DNA of 64,000 nt from NCBI RefSeq assembly GCF_964340395.1, contig NC_135549.1:2662001-2726000 (forward strand), written 5' to 3'. Source of the stretch: Glandiceps talaboti (lineage: Eukaryota > Hemichordata > Enteropneusta > Spengelidae). The notes below the pieces were generated by a model, which saw only the letters and a list, made by a program, of their open reading frames with translations, was not told the DNA's origin and did not search any database. Shown in pieces: positions 1 through 12,308 of this stretch (positions are counted from its first letter, which is position 1; each line of letters opens with the position of its first letter). The translations under genes were made by a program, and so were the position numbers.

Positions 1-131
1 CTTCCCAATCATTACCACCACCACCGCCCACCCCACCCACCAGCACATTCTTCTTCGCCATCTTTCTTGCAACGCTCATATTGTTCTTGCAACTTTCTCT
101 CAGTTGATAAGAAAATTTGCTTTCATTACAG

Positions 132-460
132 ATTACTCTCGGGTGACAAGGTTAACCGACTCTTTCTTTGCGAGAATAATGTTGTCATCAGGTTCAAGAG
201 ATACTACACACACTTGTCGGGACCCTCCACCAGCGTATGACGAAGTGGTTGGCCCTGATTTCATGGATGCTACACAAATAGATTCTTGTGACGACACATG
301 GTCCGTTTCTCTACCGCCATCCTACGAAGTTGCAATACTGGCAAAGAAAGAAAGTGCTGTACGGGCGAAAGATGATTACAATGATGGTGGTGACGACGAC
401 TACGATGATGATGGTGATAATAATGAAGCGGAGGCTGTACAGAGTGTATCCACGGAATAA
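132..460 (+). CDS. Last coding exon of an EGF/PPxY-family membrane protein (member 0), 5' part outside the window
   Basis: This is the cytoplasmic-tail exon of a gene whose upstream exons lie left of the window. A pyrimidine-rich acceptor ends in CAG at 129-131, and the frame enters in phase 1, as in the terminal exons of genes A, B and C. The frame runs 109 codons to a TAA at 458-460. The peptide has two PPxY motifs, PPPAYDEV (about exon residues 36-43) and LPPSYEV (about residues 65-71), then a very acidic Asp/Glu/Asn tail. Gene A's tail has the same order, a PxYDEV motif followed by a PPSYE motif, so they are probably paralogues. PPxY peptides bind WW domains of NEDD4-type ubiquitin ligases and YAP-like adaptors; a role in binding such partners is inferred. 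An ATG at 104 in the same frame lies upstream of the acceptor and is probably intronic. Exon boundary and homology are fairly secure, function is not. Confidence 0.7.
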
Positions 461-685
461 CGTGAAATTACGTCACACATGAATATATTGTCATGTAGCA
501 GTTTAGTTGTATTACCTCACATCTAAGCCTTACGACACAAGAAAAGGAAAACGCTGAGTGTATAAGACAGAACGCGAACTACCGTTTTGCTTGAAAGATT
601 CGCAAAGCATGAATACACGTTTTACATGTATTTTGCAGCGTAGTACTGCTTCAGTGTAGTTTAAAGTGCCATGCCTTTCACTTTA

Positions 686-686
<1 letters not shown>

Positions 687-736
<50 letters not shown>

Positions 737-737
737 C
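687..737 (+). repeat. (CAA)n microsatellite
   Basis: About 16 uninterrupted CAA units, roughly 230 bp downstream of the stop codon of the member 0 tail exon, so possibly within its 3' UTR. Confidence 0.95.
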
Positions 738-1416
738 GCAACAGGGTTTTTTTTTATAGATGTCCATAACTACACGTAAATTGTTGTTGCCACGAAGGAC
801 CTCTTATACTGTCTGACAACGATATACACGTATCTTTAATACATATATCACAGTATTTGGGCTTGTATCACAACATATAAGGTATGGTATACTATGGTTA
901 GTCATACCAAAGTCCCATATCATAGAGATTATGACTATATACAGAACATGGAACCCATGATCGAAATATGTATGAAATCATGGATATCTACATGTAAAAT
1001 CGACAATTTTGTATTCAACATTTACAGGTGTGCTGACTTTCGAATTCAGGATAGTGAAGTTTGAAGTCACGTCAATCAGTCCAAACATATATAGGTTATA
1101 TTTGTTCCTGAAACATTTTGAACTGTGTTAAAATAGAATTGTTCGTTTTTGCATTTTTAATAGTTAGACATGACTGATTCCAGTGATAATGGTATTTGCT
1201 GCCTAAACCCTGGGTCAGTGTTTTATAAATGTGAGTTTTCTAACTTCAGTATTTCGCTTACGTGCATGTCATAAGGACTCTAGGAGTTTTATATAGTCTT
1301 TAAGAATTTCAAAAAGAAGAGATAAGTGAGAGACTTCAATTGCTAAATGTATCAGCATATATTTCAGCTAATTGGACAAATTGACTCATCAATAAATCAT
1401 CCCGCCCATAGCAAAC

Positions 1417-1450
1417 ATTCGTTCTAATCGGCTTAGCCGTAGGAACGAAT
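1417..1450. repeat. Nested hairpin beside the 170-bp foldback
   Basis: Outer arms ATTCGTTC and GAACGAAT pair perfectly. Inside them CGGCT and AGCCG pair around a single T. The structure lies 23 bp left of the larger foldback and may be part of the same mobile unit or independent. Confidence 0.6.
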
Positions 1451-1473
1451 TAATAACAGGTAACTATAAACAC

Positions 1474-1643
1474 GTAGTCTCGCTGCCAGACTCGTGACTA
1501 TCGTCCCTAAGCTTTGTGAAGACGAGCCGCGAGAAGTGAGGGACTTTAGTCTAAAGTCCCTAAAGTCCCTCACTTCTCGCGGCTTCGCCGCTCGGCTTCA
1601 CAAAGCTTAGGGACGATAGTCACGAGTCTGGCAGCGAGACTAC
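1474..1643. mobile_element. Long foldback (MITE-like inverted repeat)
   Basis: The first arm starts GTAGTCTCGCTGCCAGACTC and the last bases are its reverse complement, ending GCAGCGAGACTAC. Arms of about 70-85 nt pair almost perfectly, with one short insertion (a GGCTTCGCC-type segment near 1580) in the second arm. There is essentially no spacer, so the whole unit folds on itself. It has no coding capacity. The size and structure fit a non-autonomous DNA transposon or foldback element. I see no convincing target-site duplication. Confidence 0.75.
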
Positions 1644-2299
1644 TATACATGGCATATGTATCTAATGTATTTATATATTTATGAAGAAGACATTAGATAA
1701 AACTGTCAAAAGACAACATTCCTGGATATTGACTTTCTACTGGCTGTTAAATTATGTAAAGACTAGTACATCGATTAATAACACATATACCCCCAGTACG
1801 TATATGATTTTGCCAAAATGATCAGTCAACAGTTACATGTAACTACATTGGATCAGTCATGTATTTGTAACATTTGTAACATTTGCAAAGGTATGCTAGT
1901 GTTTACTACACTGGACCAAGCACCGTGCTAAATGATAAACAACGTACCTGTTGAGTTTATTGAGGAGTGACACCCTGCTTAGTAGGTTAAAGGTGTCAAT
2001 AAATTTACATGTAACATCAAACTCTATATTCACTTGTTAAACTGTCGGCTATTTTTGAAGGTACTGTGTATGCAACCAGTAACACCAAAGTATACATTTC
2101 ACTGACGTGTACTGCATTGTTTTCAGGATACATATCAAATGTCTTTTGTTATAATGTAATGCTTTGCTATACATCAACACCCTGGTATCTGTAACTTTAC
2201 CGATATTTTTTTCATAATTTCGACTTACTAGTATTTAATGCTGTACTTGCTGAGGCATCTATCTATGATCAGCTTGGTGATCAAACCCTATCAACATCT

Positions 2300-2469
<170 letters not shown>

Positions 2470-5400
2470 TGAATTTGTTGACAAACAAGTAATCAGGTTC
2501 ATACCCGAATCACAGTGGTTTACATACGGGTATTTAAAACTAATCATCAGGATTATTTATTTACGATAAAGGTAAAACATTACCGAAAAATTGTTTCAGT
2601 TTACAAAAATAATGTGTCTTGACACGCAGTTTAAGTTTTCAGTATACTTTCAAGAATAGAACATGACCGAAATCTTACCTTTATTTCTTTATCTTTTCCT
2701 GGAACTATTTACAACTTTTCTCTCTCTTTTTTTCTGTATGAGCTGTTACATCTCTAGGTAGGACCACACAATGCAGAAACAATTATCAATATAAAGTTTA
2801 TAAATCTACACCATTATCTACAACAACGTTGATGTAGTTTTGGCTGTACGTTGTTTCGTCAATGAAAAAGTTTTTTCACCAAGAAAACGAGACATAATTT
2901 TTTAGGTAATCCTCATAATTAGTCTAATGAACTGGCAAGCCAATAACAATTTTGAGTTGTAAATTTATTTAAAGAAATATTGTCGAACCACGACTTATAA
3001 CAGTTCAACGAATTAGCTTGTACTTAGAGTTGTAACAATTCACACGAGGAAGGTTGTCAGTAGGTTGCAATTGTCATTGTCTTTGTCTTGTATTGTTCTG
3101 TTATCTGTTTGTATTTATAGAAATGGCAAACTATCCTAACAAATGGCGATATTTGCATCCGTACGCTTAAATGTACCACTCACTTTTTTGTAAGGACAAT
3201 TTTTTTCAACAAGTTATTATTTTATTTTATAAAGACAATATTTATGATCTTGACACAGTCAATAAATGTTATACCTCATGGAGGACAGACCCTGTTATTT
3301 GTTTTGTTTATTTCAAAATTATTTTAAAAATAGAGCAATACATTAATATGAAATTAGAGTATCATCATATACATTGAACAATGACCATGTCATTGTCTGA
3401 AATGACCTTGAGCCCATCAACAGAACATCTAAGATTACCATACATGTCAGTAATTGTTTACTACTACCGAAAGCCAACATTCAGCTATACGATGATATAT
3501 ACAAACTAAAACTACAGTTGTTCGATGTGATAGATGGCACAAGTGGATGTTGGGATGCCTCGGTTATATATACATGTATATGGACATAATCATCCTGTTA
3601 TTACAAACATGTAACTTAATGTAAACATTGGAAGTCCCCCACATTGTAAACTGGAAGATCATTGTAGTCTATGGTGTTGAACATGAACAATAATTATTGT
3701 AGAGCGATGTAAAGGTTACATCTTGATGTTCTTCTTGAATTAAACGATAACACACGCTAAAGCTATGATTAAATGGGGGGGGGGGGGCAGTGACATCAAT
3801 TCATAGCTGGTGATAAAATATAGGTTTATATTACCGTGCATGATAAATACTATCACATGTGAGTAATAGACACAGAGAAAAAGTGTTTCCATATTAAGGA
3901 TACATCGTTATTCCAAGCATAATGAAAATATGTTTTGAAAATTAAAAATTTGTATTTTTTCCCACTTCATCATTTACACAGATCGATATCGATTCGATAT
4001 TGAATTCCACTTTGGTCATTTTATCGTTAGAAATCGAATAGATTGAGTCAGATATAATCTATTATGTGTTATGTTTACATGTACAATAGACACCGGTGGA
4101 ATTACTAAAAATAGAAACACCTTGCAAAGCAGTGTGACTCAGAATTCTATTTTAACTGAAACTGCACTGCTGGCGTTTTTTCATTGTGGATAGCTTAATA
4201 TAGGATCCATAGATAACACACCCACCTATTTCATTTTATATGTATTATATGGGCCCGGAAAGTAGGGCATATGGTTCATCACCATTGGAAAATATATGCA
4301 AAATAAACTGTCATAATGGAAATTTTGTAATAATATGTTGATTGAGACAAAGAAATTACGACCGTGGTAAGAAACTATACATAATTATTCACGTCACCAT
4401 CCTATGACTCAGGTCTCCATTTTTAGATCCAAAATTACCCACGTAATCATATATATTTATCGATGGCAATGAACTGTGCAATTAAAACATGGCCACGTAC
4501 GGACACACCCTGCTATTGTATCATACAACAAGAGATAGCTGTTTAAAGTTCACGCAAAAATAGAATATTGTTTCGATGTATATATTGTACCGAATGCATT
4601 GATATAATAAAAATATAGCTATATCTAGTCACACTGCACGCATAGACCCCCCACGTTGGTAGAGGGCCTATGCTGCATGCAACGACTGCGATTGGTGACT
4701 ATTTTGCCACCGCCATTCTACCTGACATATACCGCCTGTACAGTTATTAGTAGAATTTACAGATAGCGTGCATCTATTTCTTTTGATATAAACTTTAGTA
4801 ATCTAACTCTTAGAAATTCAGCAATTCGGTAAAAAAAAATTGTATTTCATATACTGCAATTGTATTCTGGATGATTTATTCAAACTACCTTCCTTTCAAG
4901 CGCTGACGTCGACAGTTGAAATCTACATGACAATAAATACGAATGTATGCATTTATCGAGTTCCTTTGTTCACATACATTTCTTATTTGTCTATGGTTTG
5001 TTCAATGCGTTCACCTGACCGCACTGTGTGGAGTATGTGACCTGACCTGACCCCCCAAACACACAAGGCACAATCCTGAAAGGGTTTCTATATTATAATC
5101 TTTCAGCGTATGATTCACATTTTCCTAATCCATATTGAGTAATTTGGGTTCCGGAAGTTACGTGAAAGCATCGTTACCAGGGAAACGTTCAGTGTGTACT
5201 ATCAAGCGTCTTGGTTTGTCAGAGTGTCAATAGCGAATAGACTCTAAACCGCTGAACACAGGTGAGAAGGGTTACATGACGTAGCGTTAATATGGTGTTA
5301 AATAAGGTGTGAGTTCTTTCGTGTTTGAAAATACTTCAAACCACGAAAAGGTAATTATAGGACCATAGCAAGGCTGTATAATAACGTGTCGTATTGTGTT

Positions 5401-6287
5401 ATTTGATAGGCCCAGTTTAAAACTTCAAGGGAGGGACTTTCAATTCAATGTCGAATCATGTACATATATCACAGTACAGCTGTGGTACTCAAGGTCATAG
5501 CCTTCACTACTAGTAAATGACAGTGTTGTGTATCTGTCCTTAACGTTCATATTGTGATTCAAATGATGTTACACGAAAAGTTGGTATACATGTACTTTGT
5601 CTATATGTCTGTGTGTACATGCGCAATGGAAATACTGTAAAATATATCGATGATCGACACTCAAGCTTGGTAGTGAAAATCAGTGACCATTTACCAGTAA
5701 TATGTGGCAAGCTCTTCAGATATGTTGAAATATATAAGTAGATCGCTTTACACCTTGTATAGTGCATCTTATATATATTTGGCCAATAACATGTTTGGAC
5801 GACGTTCAAGAGATAGGCTCTAACATCGTGTAGTGATTCGAAATAAAACTTGCATTTTTTAAAAATATTAAATCTAGAAATGCGTGTACATGTATCAACC
5901 CATTTACCTTCCCTTTCTTTCTCACATTATGTTGCATGACTTTATGCCATGAATTGCTACAAGATTTACAAGACTGGAACGTTACATGTAAAAACCGTGC
6001 ACAGCAAGACCCAGGTTTAAATTAGCATTTTTTGCAATCGTCAAAGACGTGAAACCATGTCAAAGTTCAAGAATGACAGAAAATATGAAGCCCTGCCTAG
6101 CCAGTTTTCTTAAGTTGCTTCGACGGTTTGAAACTAACGACATATTTTTTTTGTACAGATATTCTGAACAGCACAGTGTACACATGTCAACAGTGACATA
6201 CAGTTTGGAATGGACTAAATTTTAACGTTTTATGGCAAGTTCACGTCGATGTATTGTACCGTTACCTTGTACCTTCCGTTATTATCT

Positions 6288-9200
6288 ATGATAGAAACTC
6301 TCATCGTATTTCAGTCAACGTTCCTATTTTCTACCATCCATGGTTTACAAACATCAACGGTGACAGTCACGGTCACAGGGACTCCAAACATCACTACAGG
6401 TAATGTGACTTTTGTAGCTAGCCTGAATACGAGGAAAATGTAATGTTACAACTCGGTAATGTGACTTTTGTAGCTAGCCTGAATACGAGGAAAATGTAAT
6501 GTTACAACTTAGTAATGTGACATTTTAGCTAGCCTAAATACGAGGAAAATGTAACGTTACAACTCGGTAATGTGACTTTTGTAGCTGGCCTGAATACGAG
6601 GAAAATGTAATGTTACAACTCGGTAATGTGACTTTTGTAGCTAGCCTGAATACGAGGAAAATGTAATGTTACAACTCGGTAATGTGACTTTTGTAGCTAG
6701 CCTGAATACGAGGAAAATGTAATGTTACAACTTGGTAATGTGACTTTTGTAGCTAGCCTGAATACGAGGAAAATGTAATGTTACAACTCGGTAATGTGAC
6801 TTTTTAGCTAGCCTGAATACGAGGAAAACGTAATGTTACAACTTGGGGAATGTCCAAAGCTTATATACAACTATACAAGTGAAAAGTGTAATTCAACCAA
6901 CAAAAAAATAAGCTTTTCTTGTAAGACTGTCACAAAATTCATTCCGTACGCGTAGTATCGACCATGTGTATACCTTGTCGGTAACGTTTCTTTACTACCA
7001 AACAATGCATATTCCACTCTTTCAGTGGTGTTAGGCTTTACCTCATAGAAGGGTTAATCCCGAAACGTCAGCAATTGGACTGAGGACATTTTATCTCAAC
7101 GAGTTTTCTTTTCTTCTGCAAACTGTGAATGCTCTGATCGATGTAGGCAGTGTGGTTTCAATGCTCATTTAGTATAATCCACACAGGGAAAGGACGAATC
7201 TTTGTTTCAATGGTGAAAACTCCACTTTCTCACATCATGTTTTCAAAGTATCGACTGAAGTATTCCTTTATATATGATATCATGAATGTTGACCGTTGGT
7301 GGCGATCTCATACAAATACTGTAAAACTCCATACTAATATTGTGTACAATTTATTTGAGGTAATACCAACGCTATAGACGGTGGCCTCTTACATGCAACT
7401 TTTAGATTCGTTTTTTTTCCTAGAGATGGCTGTAACTGACGATGCCGACAATGAAACTAAGGGTGTACGATATTCAGAAATATTTAAAGTAACTAGAAGT
7501 CAAAATGCGGTCTAGTATTTGTATACAATACTATACTATACTATACTATACTATATTATACCATACTGTACTACACTATACTTTACTATACTATACTATA
7601 CTATACTGTACTATACTATACTATACTATACTATATTATACTATACTGTACTACACTATACTTTACTATACTATACTATACTATACTGTACTATACTATA
7701 CTATACTATACTATACTATACTATACTATACTATACTATACTATACTATACCACACCACACCACACCACACCACACCACACCACACCACACTATACTATA
7801 CTATACTATACTATACTATACTATAATATATTAAGATTCATTTTTAATTTACAATGAGGCACTCATTGAAGTACACGTGGAATTATGCCTGTGACAGATG
7901 CAACTATATTAGTAGGTTCATCCCCACCACCACCCTGACCACCACCACCGTGACCACCCCACCACCACCACCACCACCACCACCACCACCAGCACCAGCA
8001 CCACCACCAGCACCACCACCACCACCTTGCCACATTTATTCAAATCTTCATCCATTGTGTTGAGTGAATTAATTTTACATGGCAGTCCTGTCAAGTGCAG
8101 GTGAATATTATTTGGTTTCAACTTATTTGATCAGTATCGAACCATTAGCGTACGTAACATATTATTCTGTCATCTCTATATAGAATTTTTCAGCCAATGT
8201 GAGATTACCTGTGTGAATGGAGGACGTTGCTCTAACAACAAGTGTTTTTGTAAATGGCCTTATTATGGCAAATACTGCCAACATCTTTACGGTAGGTATA
8301 CTGTCTTCCTCCTGTAACTCTACCGATGTACAGCTTTTCTTGACAACAATTTGTTAGAGAAACCAAGCTTTCCACACCCAGCGGTCTGGTACTATATACA
8401 TTATATATTACTGTGACATCGGGAGAAAATCACGATGATATCCTGTACGTGTACCGATCTCTGTACTTTACATGTCATTGTGATAGCGTCGATACACAAT
8501 CTAGTGAACTTAACATTTTTTTCAGACCATCCCAAGTGTGCTAATATAACAAACCACTGAAGAAATTATAATATTTTACATTTATACTGTCATAGGAGAA
8601 AAGAGTAATTAAAGTTGATTTTCTGGTTCCAAGATGCATTGTATGAGACGATGTCGTTTACTTTGTTACCGCGGTATATTTAGGATTGTCATTTCTTCAT
8701 TATATTTGAAATAACTTTTCATCGTGAAAAGTTGGAAAGACACGTTGAGTGATAGAACAAAAACTAAACACCGTCAATCACAGAGAAGGATTTTACTGGT
8801 AAACTCAGGGTATAGTTAGGGTACGGTTAGGTGATACAATACATGTAACAATAATTATGAGTAGCGCGAGCAAACACTGTCGCACGTACTATGCAGACTA
8901 CATTATGCAAAATTCATCATAGACATGTATGGTGTTGTATTGGATGTATCTTGGAACCGGTAACAGGCATATAACAGAACCCAGTGATGGTTGTCATGAC
9001 AATATATAGTACGCTTGTAGACAGAGAAATTCGGGAGTCAGTTGTGACGATATCTAGAAGGAAAGGGATAATGTCAGAATGGCGTCCATAGGTCTCTAGT
9101 ATGGGGACTAGAAACTATTAATTGTGACGATATCTAGAAGGAAAGGGATAATGTCAGAATGGCGTCCATAGGTCTCTAGTATGGGGACTAGAAACTATTA

Positions 9201-11975
9201 ATTGTGACGATGTCTAGAAGGAAAGGGATAATGTCAGAATGGCGTCCATAGGTCTCTAGTATGGGGACTAGAAACTATTAATTGTGACGATGTCTAGAAG
9301 GAAAGGGATAATGTCAGAATGGCGTCCATAGGTCTCTAGTATGGGGACTAGAAACTATTAATTGTGACGATGTCTAGAAGGAAAGGGATAATGTCAGAAT
9401 CGCGTCCATAGGTCTCTAGTATGGGGACTAGAAACTATTAATTGTGACGATGTCTAGAAGGAAAGGGATAATGTCAGAATCGCGTCCATAGGTCTCTAGT
9501 ATGGGGACTAGAAACTATTAATTGTGACGATGTCTAGAAGGAAAGGGATAATGTCAGAATCGCGTCCATAGGTCTCTAGTATGGGGACTAGAAACTATTA
9601 ATTGTGACGATGTCTAGAAGGAAAGGGATAATGTCAGAATCGCGTCCATAGGTCTCTAGTATGGGGACTAGAAACTATTAATTGTGACGATGTCTAGAAG
9701 GAAAGGGATAATGTCAGAATCGCGTCCATAGGTCTCTAGTATGGGGACTAGAAACTATTACTTGTGACGATGTCTAGAAGGAAAGGGATAATGTCAGAAT
9801 CGCGTCCATAGCTCTCTAGTATGGGGACTAGAAACTATTAATTGTGACGATGTCTAGAAGGAAAGGGATAATGTCAGAATCGCGTCCATAGGTCTCTAGT
9901 ATGGGGACTAGAAACTATTACTTGTGACGATGTCTAGAAGGAAAGGGAAAATGTCAGAATCGCGTCCATAGGTCTCTAGTATGGGGACTAGAAACTATTA
10001 ATTGTGACGATGTCTAGAAGGAAAGGGATAATGTCAGAATCGCGTCCATAGGTCTCTAGTATGGGGACTAGAAACTATTAATTGTGACGATGTCTAGAAG
10101 GAAAGGGATAATGTCAGAATCGCGTCCATAGGTCTCTAGTATGGGGACTAGAAACTATTAATTGTGACGATGTCTAGAAGGAAAGGGATAATGTCAGAAT
10201 CGCGTCCATAGGTCTCTAGTATGGGGACTAGAAACTATTAATTGTGACGATGTCTAGAAGGAAAGGGATAATGTCAGAATCGCGTCCATAGGTCTCTAGT
10301 ATGGGGACTAGAAACTATTAATTGTGACGATGTCTAGAAGGAAAGGGATAATGTCAGAATCGCGTCCATAGGTCTCTAGTATGGGGACTAGAAACTATTA
10401 ATTGTGACGATGTCTAGAAGGAAAGGGATAATGTCAGAATCGCGTCCATAGGTCTCTAGTATGGGGACTAGAAACTATTAATTGTGACGATGTCTAGAAG
10501 GAAAGGGATAATGTCAGAATCGCGTCCATAGGTCTCTAGTATGGGGACTAGAAACTATTAATTGTGTTTTCACATGCGTTTTTTTGTAGAAGACGATTTA
10601 GAAGAAGATGATTCCGATAAGACTGGACTGGGTTTCATTCAGATTGCGGCTATAGTTATAGGTTCAGTTATTGGTGTTTCATTCCTATCCGTGTTTTGTT
10701 GGGCGCTTCTCACTAAGTTCTGTACCTCCAAATATGGCTGTGTTGGGAAGCGACCGGAGGAACCACCAGAAGAAGAAAGTCGCTCTTCGGCTCTATACCG
10801 GCCTGGGAATCTTAATATTCATGGTAGGAAGCAGTTTGGATTTTGAGTTTCATAATTTCATAATATACTCTGTGGAAAATTCATGCTATTTGTTTTTTGT
10901 TATTTGCACACTGCATTTTTCCTGAAAGCTCCAAATATCAATTTTAGCACACGTATTTGTATATTACTGTTGAAGAAAACCGTATTAAAAGATGTGCAAA
11001 ATCTAGACTGTTTAGACTTCAGTAGAGGGCGCCCTTCGAGGGCATCATTTGGCAACTGTTCCACATATAAACGTCCCCGTTTACAATAACATAACAAGAC
11101 AGGACAGATTACTGCACTTTGCATTTCGATTACACGTGGAATTTCGTTGAGCAAACGTGGTACAACTTATTCAGTTTATGAAAGGGGGTTTTGATGTACT
11201 AAACTTGACATTATAGACAACTGTATCAAACTGTTTGTGTATATTTTGGCCTCTAAGTTTGAAATTATTCCCCGAACGATGGGGCGAACACTAGATCAAT
11301 TGGTCAAATTTGAGACTTTCAGATAATCAGGATATTACATAGTGTTGTGTGTTAAAGGGTTACTCAGTTCATTGAGTTGCAAAAGTTCATTAAGAAGTTT
11401 ATCTTGTTTCTGTTTGTTGAATTAGCACCTCACATCTGGACCCACCAACCCAAGTGTACTCAACTTTAGCCGAATCATGATACATGTACTCTGCTCATTG
11501 GATTAATGCATACACGGATATACTGGAAAACAATATTTCTATGAAAGACTCAAAATAACGTCACGGTTATTCAGTATAGCTTAAACATAAATTCGTGCTA
11601 TTTCGTTGTGTCTTCTTTGCTTTCATTTTCTTTCAAGTTAATTACAATTTTGCCTTTAATTTCTTGTTATTGCATTTGTTTGCAGGTGAACGAATTCCTC
11701 CACCGAGTGTAAGTGCTTCTCAACAAAACAGTCCACACATCACACACCACACTCCACGCCACCAACGAGAACATAGACCATTATTACCACAGACAAGGCC
11801 GTTATTACCGAGCACCACACGATCGTCAGCTTATTTACCTTCTCCACAGACTGATAGCGATGATCTGCCCTCATACGACGAAGTGGCCGACAGCGCAGAC
11901 GCACCAGATATTCCACCGCCTTCGTATGAGATGTTTCTAAGACTAAAGTTTGGTAGTGACGACACAGATGTATAG
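6288..11975 (+). CDS. Gene A: EGF-like, single-pass membrane protein with PPxY tail (4 coding exons)
   Basis: Hand-built model: exons 6288-6399, 8184-8291, 10590-10823 and 11686-11975; 744 nt, 247 codons plus TAG. All three introns are GT-AG and phase 1. Residues 1-20 are a hydrophobic signal-peptide-like segment, followed by a Thr/Val-rich stretch with an N-glycosylation sequon (NIT). Residues 43-69 form one EGF-like domain with spacing C-x3-C-x5-C-x4-C-x1-C-x8-C. Residues 74-83 are an acidic juxtamembrane stretch. Residues 89-114 are the transmembrane helix. The tail has LPSYDEV (212-218) and PPPSYEM (228-234). An in-frame ATG at 6249 would add 13 residues, and a likely acceptor at 6157-6158 suggests a 5' UTR intron. 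For the EGF exon a second acceptor (AG at 8192-8193) exists, but only the AG at 8182-8183 keeps phase 1. Probably a surface protein binding WW proteins (inferred). The family is not identified by name. Confidence 0.75.
6399..6845 (+). repeat. 56-bp minisatellite beginning at the exon 1 splice donor of gene A
   Basis: About eight copies of a 56-bp unit (starts near 6399, 6455, 6511, 6566, 6622, 6678, 6734, 6790). Each begins GGTAATGTGACTTTTGTAGC or a close variant. The first copy's GGTAAT is the predicted donor of gene A exon 1, so later copies carry the same donor-like GTAATG. One copy is 55 bp and the last ones vary slightly. Confidence 0.92.
7521..7829 (+). repeat. (CTATA)n pentanucleotide array with an internal (CCACA)n block
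   Basis: About 300 bp of CTATA-type pentamers in intron 1 of gene A. A variant block (CTGTA, CTACA, CTTTA) occurs twice in the same order, indicating an internal duplication of roughly 90 bp. A CCACA run at about 7751-7790 interrupts it. Open frames through it are artefacts of the 5-bp period. Confidence 0.95.
7921..8028 (+). repeat. (ACC)n / (CCACCA)n microsatellite
   Basis: Interrupted ACC triplets with GACC, GCACC and GTGACC variants, about 155 bp upstream of the EGF exon of gene A, within intron 1. Confidence 0.93.
9041..10566 (+). repeat. 80-bp minisatellite, 19 copies, filling the 3' half of gene A intron 2
   Basis: Nineteen head-to-tail units of exactly 80 bp (9041, 9121, ... 10481) plus a 6-bp start of a twentieth at 10561. 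Copies differ at only a few positions: TATC against TGTC near unit position 11, GGCG against CGCG near position 41, and isolated single changes. Each unit contains a small perfect stem, TCTAGT with ACTAGA around ATGGGG. The array stops about 23 bp before the acceptor AG of the transmembrane exon. No open frame crosses it as coding sequence. Confidence 0.97.
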
Positions 11976-12244
11976 ATGAAATACCGTCATCATATGGCGG
12001 GGTTGAACGACAGCAAATAATGAATATGAAGTTTATACCTTATCTACTCACAAATTAATTGCCAAAACTAACTAAGGGCATAATAGCCAAAACAAGATGG
12101 CTGTTTTTACAAGATGTATTAAAGAAGAACAAGAAAATTATATAAGTAATATTTTAGACATAACAAACTTGTCCTATTACACCTCTTCACTTGTAATAGT
12201 ATGTACTTTCAAAAAGTATTCTTTAAAGATAAAAGTATTTGTTA
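11976..12244 (+). other. Probable 3' UTR of gene A
   Basis: AT-rich sequence between the gene A stop codon and the first AATAAA, with no open frame of note. Assigned only by position. Confidence 0.5.
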
Positions 12245-12308
12245 AATAAAATAAATGTTGCCATCAATTTTACATTGAATGAAATTACAATTGCAACTTA
12301 TTAATAAA
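12245..12308 (+). terminator. Candidate polyadenylation signals for gene A
   Basis: AATAAA occurs at 12245-12250, overlapping a second copy, and again at 12303-12308, about 270 and 330 bp after the gene A stop. These are standard animal poly(A) hexamers in a plausible position. The hexamer is common in AT-rich DNA, so the assignment is moderate. Confidence 0.45.

Noticed and set aside
7505-7857. Two plus-strand frames of about 110 codons (Tyr-Thr-Ile-Leu repeats)
   Set aside because: A 5-bp repeat stays open for long distances; the peptides are the array translated.
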